Origin: CAYJPK01 sp964372035
GTDB lineage: Bacteria > Desulfobacterota > Desulfovibrionia > Desulfovibrionales > Desulfovibrionaceae
Reading direction: 5' to 3'
Assembly (NCBI GenBank): GCA_964372035.1
Contig: CAYJPK010000079.1
Coordinates: 1-9,072, forward strand
DNA length: 9,072 nt
This document shows positions 5,449 through 9,072 of the stretch, in pieces; positions within the stretch are counted from its first letter, which is position 1; every line of letters begins with the position of its first letter. Both the position numbers and the translations under genes were made by a program. Below the pieces are notes generated by a model that ran no database searches, was not told the origin of the DNA, and saw only the letters and a list, made by a program, of their open reading frames with translations.

Positions 5449-6534
5449 CTACCTCTCTACCCTGGCAGATCCACCACTCATTAGTTTTTCAACTTCATTT
5501 TTACATGCCATTGAAGTATCACCAGGAGTAGTCATTGCAAGTACACCGTGCGCAATACCATAATTCACAGCAACTTGTATATCGCCTGTTTCCATCAAGC
5601 CATAAATCAGACCAGAAGCAAAGCTATCACCACCACCAACTCTATCAACAATCTCTAATGATTCATAATGGTTAGAGTCAACGACTTTACCATCAGCATA
5701 GCAAATTGCATACCAGTCATTATTAGTAGCTGTCTTTACATTTCTAAAAGTAGTTGTAATAACTTTGAAATTAGGGAATTTTTCCATTGTTTGGGCAAAT
5801 AAATCTTTATAAAGTTCTTCATTATAAAGCGTTAAATCAGGTGTATGCCCTAATATACCAAGCCCCACAAAAGCATTATAGTCTATCATAACATCAATAT
5901 ATTTCGCCATTTCAAGATTAACTTCTCTAGCCTTTTCAATGCCACCAATGCCTCTCCATAAAGATGGTCGATAATTTACATCATATGATACGATAGTTCC
6001 ATGCCTTTTAGCCGCTTGCATAACTGCAATTGCTGTTTCAGCTGTTTGTTCTGAAAGACCTGCAAAAACACCGCCTGTATGCAACCATCTAACGCCTAGA
6101 ACCCCAAAAATATAATCTAAATCAAAATCATAAGGGCTTAATTGGCTAACTGCTGTATAGGCTCTATCAGATACACCTAGCGCATGGCGAAAACCAAAAC
6201 CACGCTCAGTAAAGTTAAGTCCATTTCTTGCATTTCGCCCAACTCCGTCATACTCTACCCATTTAATAAATCTTGTATCAACGCCGCCTTGCAGAACTAA
6301 GTCCTCAATTAGCTTTCCTATTTCATTATTAGCAAGTGCAGTTAATACTGCCGTGTTATAACCAAAACAGCGTCTTAAACCACGCACAACATTATATTCA
6401 CCACCACCTTCAAACGCCTTAAAGCTTCTAGTGGTTTTAATTCTACCCTCGCCTGGATCAAGGCGCAACATAATCTCACCTAGTGAGATTGCATCAAACA
6501 AACATTCTCTTCTTGGCCGTATATTCAAGTCCAT
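5449..6534 (-). CDS. PfkB-family sugar kinase, 2-keto-3-deoxygluconate kinase type
   Basis: The product probably phosphorylates 2-keto-3-deoxygluconate to KDPG in the cytoplasm, feeding the lower Entner-Doudoroff steps of hexuronate or gluconate breakdown. The 361-residue protein has the substrate-side motif EGGGEYNVVRGLRRCFG (42-58), VSYDVNYRPSLW (182-193) as in KDG kinases, and the second PfkB signature DRVGGGDSFASGLIYG (297-312) with catalytic base Asp303. At 218-222, where relatives I recall carry a GNEED-type motif, it reads DYNAF, which is unusual. No KDPG aldolase or uronate gene is nearby, so the exact substrate rests on family resemblance. The start has AGGAG five bases upstream. It is divergent from tex, with 210 bases between, and convergent with the TetR gene, which might regulate it, though nothing shows this. 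Confidence 0.86.
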   Translation of the reverse strand: MDLNIRPRRECLFDAISLGEIMLRLDPGEGRIKTTRSFKAFEGGGEYNVVRGLRRCFGYNTAVLTALANNEIGKLIEDLVLQGGVDTRFIKWVEYDGVGRNARNGLNFTERGFGFRHALGVSDRAYTAVSQLSPYDFDLDYIFGVLGVRWLHTGGVFAGLSEQTAETAIAVMQAAKRHGTIVSYDVNYRPSLWRGIGGIEKAREVNLEMAKYIDVMIDYNAFVGLGILGHTPDLTLYNEELYKDLFAQTMEKFPNFKVITTTFRNVKTATNNDWYAICYADGKVVDSNHYESLEIVDRVGGGDSFASGLIYGLMETGDIQVAVNYGIAHGVLAMTTPGDTSMACKNEVEKLMSGGSARVER

Positions 6535-6652
6535 AACAACTCCTATATTACAAGTATGTTAAATAACCTATTGTAACAACTTTATTATTTCAAATTGTTG
6601 ATAGTATATATCTAATAAGATGTTGTGGCAAGTTTTTTATCTCTGATGCTTT

Positions 6653-6713
6653 TTGACTATAAGTATAACTATCAATAAATTTACTTGAATACAAAAAGCT
6701 TTTCTAGTAAAGT
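6653..6713 (+). promoter_or_regulatory. Two candidate sigma-70 promoters for tex
   Basis: TTGACT (6653-6658) and TAAATT (6676-6681) are 17 bases apart. TTGAAT (6685-6690) and TAAAGT (6708-6713) are also 17 apart. Both pairs have good -35 boxes and moderate -10 boxes and point at tex (start 6745). The rest of the 210-base gap (6535-6744) between sugar kinase and tex must also hold the kinase promoter, which I could not place. The gap contains only small imperfect inverted repeats, such as TTACAA/TTGTAA at 6548-6553 / 6571-6576. Confidence 0.4.
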
Positions 6714-6744
6714 ATCCTTTAGATAAATTAAATTTGAGGTTTAT

Positions 6745-8910
6745 ATGGTACTATCTCTTTCACAGCGTATTGCAAATGAATTATCACTATCAGAAGCACA
6801 TATTGCTAAAACAATTACACTACTTGACGACGGAGCAACAATTCCATTTTTAGCCCGTTATCGTAAAGAAATTACTGGCGGTCTTGATGAAATAGAACTT
6901 GCAAAGCTTAGAGATTGCCTTGATAAGTTAAGAACACTTGATGCAAGACGAACTGCAATTCTATCTGCAATGCAAGAACGTGAACAATTAACTTTAGAAC
7001 TTGAAAAAGCTATTAATGAAGCGCAAAGCTTAAGCATCTTAGAAGATATTTATTTACCATATAAGCCAAAACGTGTAACACGTGCTGCAAAGGCAAAAGA
7101 ACGTGGCTTAACAGAGCTTGCCGAGGCTATTTTATTACAAGACAAGTCTACAAAAGATGTAAAAGACCTTGAAATATTAGCTAAAAAATTTGTAAAAGAA
7201 GATGAAGACCCTAAGCTCTGCGTAGAGGATATTGAAAGTGCATTAAGCGGTGCTCGTGATATAATTGCTGAACAAATGTCAGAGGATATGAAAAGCCGTA
7301 ATAGCCTTAGAAATCTTTTTGTGAAAAATGCTGTGCTTATCTCAAAAGTTGGAAAAGACAAAGAGGAAAGTGGCATAACATACCAAGATTATTTTGAATT
7401 TAGCGAAAAATCTGCAACAATGCCTGCCCATAGACTTTTAGCTGTCTTGCGTGGTGAGCGAGAAGGATTTTTATCTGTAAGTGTGAAACCTGATGAAGAA
7501 AGAGCTCTTGATATACTTGATAAATTTTGGGTAAAAGCTAGTAATCATGCTGGAGCTAGTGAAGTTAAAATAGCAATGAAAGATGCTTGGCAAAGGTTGC
7601 TTGCACCCTCGCTTGAAAATGAATATCGAACAGTACTACGTGAACGAGCAGAAAAAGAAGCTACAAATGTATTTACTGCTAATTTACGAAAACTTCTTTT
7701 ATCTTCACCTCTTGGAGCAAAACGTCTAATTGCACTTGATCCAGGTTGGCGCACCGGTGCAAAGCTTGTTTGCCTTGATGCTTATGGAAATCTTCTACAC
7801 CATGACGTTATTTACCCGTTAACAGGTCAAGAACAATCTAAAAAAGCTGGCGAAAGCATAAAAAATCTTTGCAAAAAATATGATATTGAAGCAATAGCTG
7901 TTGGTAATGGAACTGCTGGTCGTGAAACAGAAGCTTTCGTAAAATCCTTAAATTTATCAGCTGATATTTTTGTAATCTTGGTTGATGAGCGTGGAGCATC
8001 TGTCTATTCAGCTTCTGAAGTTGCAAGGGCTGAATTTCCTGATTATGATGTTACAGTGCGAGGTGCTGTTTCTATTGGAAGACGTTTAATGGATCCGCTT
8101 GCCGAACTTGTAAAAGTTAACCCTGCTTCGCTTGGAGTTGGGCAATATCAACATGATATTAACCAAAATGACTTGCAAAATGCCCTTAAAGAAGTCGTTG
8201 AGTCTTGCGTTAATGCTGTTGGTGTTGATATGAATACTGCTAGCGGTGAATTACTAAGCTATGTATCAGGAATTGGACCTGCTCTTGCAAAAAATATCAT
8301 AAAATGGCGTAGTGAAAATGGTGCATTTGCAACACGTAAAGACTTACTAAAAGTTCCTCGTCTTGGCGCAAAAGCCTTTGAATTATCAGCTGGTTTCTTG
8401 CGCATTCCAAATGGTAAGGAAGCTCTTGATGCTAGCGCTGTTCACCCTGAACGCTACAGTTTAGTAAAGCAAATGGCAAAGGACGTTGGCGCAAATGTTG
8501 CTGAACTTCTTGCAAATGAAGAGCTAAGAAAAAGAATTAATTTAAATTCTTATGTTGATGAAAATATTGGCTTACCAAGCTTGCAAGACATTATGGCAGA
8601 GCTTGCAAAACCAGGGCGTGACCCAAGAGCAGCTTATGAACATTTTAGTTTTGCTGATGGCATTACTGATATTGAGCATCTAACAGTTGGTATGGAACTA
8701 AATGGAATTGTTACAAATGTTACGCAATTTGGCGCATTTGTAGATATTGGTGTGCATCGTGACGGGCTTGTGCATATTAGCAAGTTATCAAATACTTTTG
8801 TTAAAAATCCACATGAACTAGTTAGTACTGGTCAAAAGGTGAAAGTAAAAGTTGTTGAAGTTGATGTTAAGCGAGGGCGCATTAATTTGAGCATGAAAGA
8901 TGTTTCGTGA
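6745..8910 (+). CDS. tex: Tex family RNA-binding protein (Spt6-like)
   Basis: Tex is a conserved cytoplasmic nucleic-acid-binding protein linked to transcription and RNA turnover, related to eukaryotic Spt6. The 721-residue product is full length for the family. The N-terminal helical region includes ATIPFLARYRKE (31-42) and ILEDIYLPYKPKR (98-110). A YqgF/RNase H-like domain begins about 325 with IALDPGWRTGAK (329-340) and continues through VDERGASVYSASEVARAEFP (413-432). The helix-hairpin-helix part has VNAVGVDMNTAS (489-500), SGIGPALAKNII (508-519) and VPRLGAKAFELSAGFLRI (537-554). A C-terminal S1 RNA-binding domain (about 647-718) shows GIVTNVTQFGAFVDIG and DGLVHISKLS. GAGG lies five bases before the ATG. 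It is probably transcribed alone, with its own promoters and a strong terminator. Confidence 0.97.
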   Translation: MVLSLSQRIANELSLSEAHIAKTITLLDDGATIPFLARYRKEITGGLDEIELAKLRDCLDKLRTLDARRTAILSAMQEREQLTLELEKAINEAQSLSILEDIYLPYKPKRVTRAAKAKERGLTELAEAILLQDKSTKDVKDLEILAKKFVKEDEDPKLCVEDIESALSGARDIIAEQMSEDMKSRNSLRNLFVKNAVLISKVGKDKEESGITYQDYFEFSEKSATMPAHRLLAVLRGEREGFLSVSVKPDEERALDILDKFWVKASNHAGASEVKIAMKDAWQRLLAPSLENEYRTVLRERAEKEATNVFTANLRKLLLSSPLGAKRLIALDPGWRTGAKLVCLDAYGNLLHHDVIYPLTGQEQSKKAGESIKNLCKKYDIEAIAVGNGTAGRETEAFVKSLNLSADIFVILVDERGASVYSASEVARAEFPDYDVTVRGAVSIGRRLMDPLAELVKVNPASLGVGQYQHDINQNDLQNALKEVVESCVNAVGVDMNTASGELLSYVSGIGPALAKNIIKWRSENGAFATRKDLLKVPRLGAKAFELSAGFLRIPNGKEALDASAVHPERYSLVKQMAKDVGANVAELLANEELRKRINLNSYVDENIGLPSLQDIMAELAKPGRDPRAAYEHFSFADGITDIEHLTVGMELNGIVTNVTQFGAFVDIGVHRDGLVHISKLSNTFVKNPHELVSTGQKVKVKVVEVDVKRGRINLSMKDVS

Positions 8911-8953
8911 TTTTTGGTAATTTGTAAGGACAATATAACGCAAATGTAATATC

Positions 8954-8969
8954 AAGCTTTAATAAGCTT
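8954..8969. repeat. AAGCTT-TAAT-AAGCTT inverted repeat after tex
   Basis: Two self-complementary AAGCTT hexamers flank TAAT and can form a 6-bp hairpin just ahead of the tex terminator. It has no following T run, so alone it would be a poor terminator. It may protect the transcript end or be chance in AT-rich DNA. Confidence 0.4.
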
Positions 8970-8976
8970 TATGGAC

Positions 8977-9018
8977 TAGTGCAGGTATTTATAATTTTAA
9001 ATATCTGCACTATTTTTT
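8977..9018 (+). terminator. Strong rho-independent terminator of tex
   Basis: TAGTGCAGGTATTTA (8977-8991) pairs with TAAATATCTGCACTA (8998-9012), a 15-bp stem with a single G-U pair and a six-base loop, followed at once by six T (9013-9018). It lies 66 bases past the tex stop and has textbook form. Confidence 0.9.
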
Positions 9019-9035
9019 GTAGTCGATGATGAAAA

Positions 9036-9049
9036 ACATGTTAACATGT
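9036..9049. promoter_or_regulatory. Perfect 14-bp palindrome, possible operator of the next gene
   Basis: ACATGTTAACATGT equals its own reverse complement. It follows the tex terminator and therefore lies in what should be control DNA for whatever begins beyond the right edge. A dimeric regulator could bind it, but the downstream gene is not visible. Confidence 0.4.
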
Positions 9050-9072
9050 AGTAATAAAAAAAATTAATAGTT

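Noticed and set aside
5381..5563. Plus-strand open frame over the TetR/sugar kinase junction
   Set aside because: It spans the terminator hairpin and the antisense of the kinase C-terminus, with no sign of coding.
6548..6602. Small inverted repeats (TTACAA/TTGTAA, CAAC/GTTG) between sugar kinase and tex
   Set aside because: Arms of four to six bases with long spacers are common in AT-rich DNA and do not make a convincing operator.
6625..6631. Single GTGGCAA upstream of tex, like half of the 2412-2433 repeat
   Set aside because: One seven-base match without a second phased copy is expected by chance in a window of this size.
7050..8026. Three minus-strand open frames inside tex
   Set aside because: All are antisense to conserved Tex domains; none shows a recognisable protein motif.

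Overview
The window is bacterial chromosomal DNA with a low GC content (by eye about one third). Genes sit close together, mostly with clear Shine-Dalgarno sites and short gaps. A sigma-54 activator, a Tex protein, a PfkB sugar kinase and two Sec-exported proteins fit a free-living or gut-type bacterium. The lineage cannot be named from the sequence. The two secreted proteins would suit an organism with a periplasm, but that is inference.

Layout from left to right. (1) Bases 1-461 (+) are the C-terminal end of a sigma-54-dependent enhancer-binding protein that continues off the left edge. (2) Bases 582-2285 hold three minus-strand genes: an unrecognised four-helix membrane protein, a secreted protein with Pro-Lys-Pro and DRRED heptad repeats, and a secreted four-EF-hand protein. 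(3) A 226-base divergent region holds an 11-bp perfect tandem repeat and a possible 28-codon ORF. (4) Bases 2512-4578 (+) encode an OmpR/PhoB-type response regulator and its membrane histidine kinase, 12 bases apart. (5) A TetR-family regulator (4727-5368, +) is convergent with a 2-keto-3-deoxygluconate-type sugar kinase (5449-6534, -), with a strong hairpin between them. (6) Bases 6745-8910 (+) encode Tex, followed by a strong intrinsic terminator. The right edge carries a perfect 14-bp palindrome.

The most interesting part is bases 1324-4578. An EF-hand protein with a near-identical internal duplication and a highly charged repeat protein share a similar signal peptide. Both lie divergent from a two-component system, and the shared control region carries the tandem repeat TGGCAATTTAG-TGGCAATTT. 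That repeat has the 11-bp phasing expected of an OmpR-family site, and it can also be read as an imperfect sigma-54 -24/-12 element. A working hypothesis is a calcium- or metal-responsive envelope module. The remaining genes look ordinary, apart from a changed metal/nucleotide-site motif in the sugar kinase.
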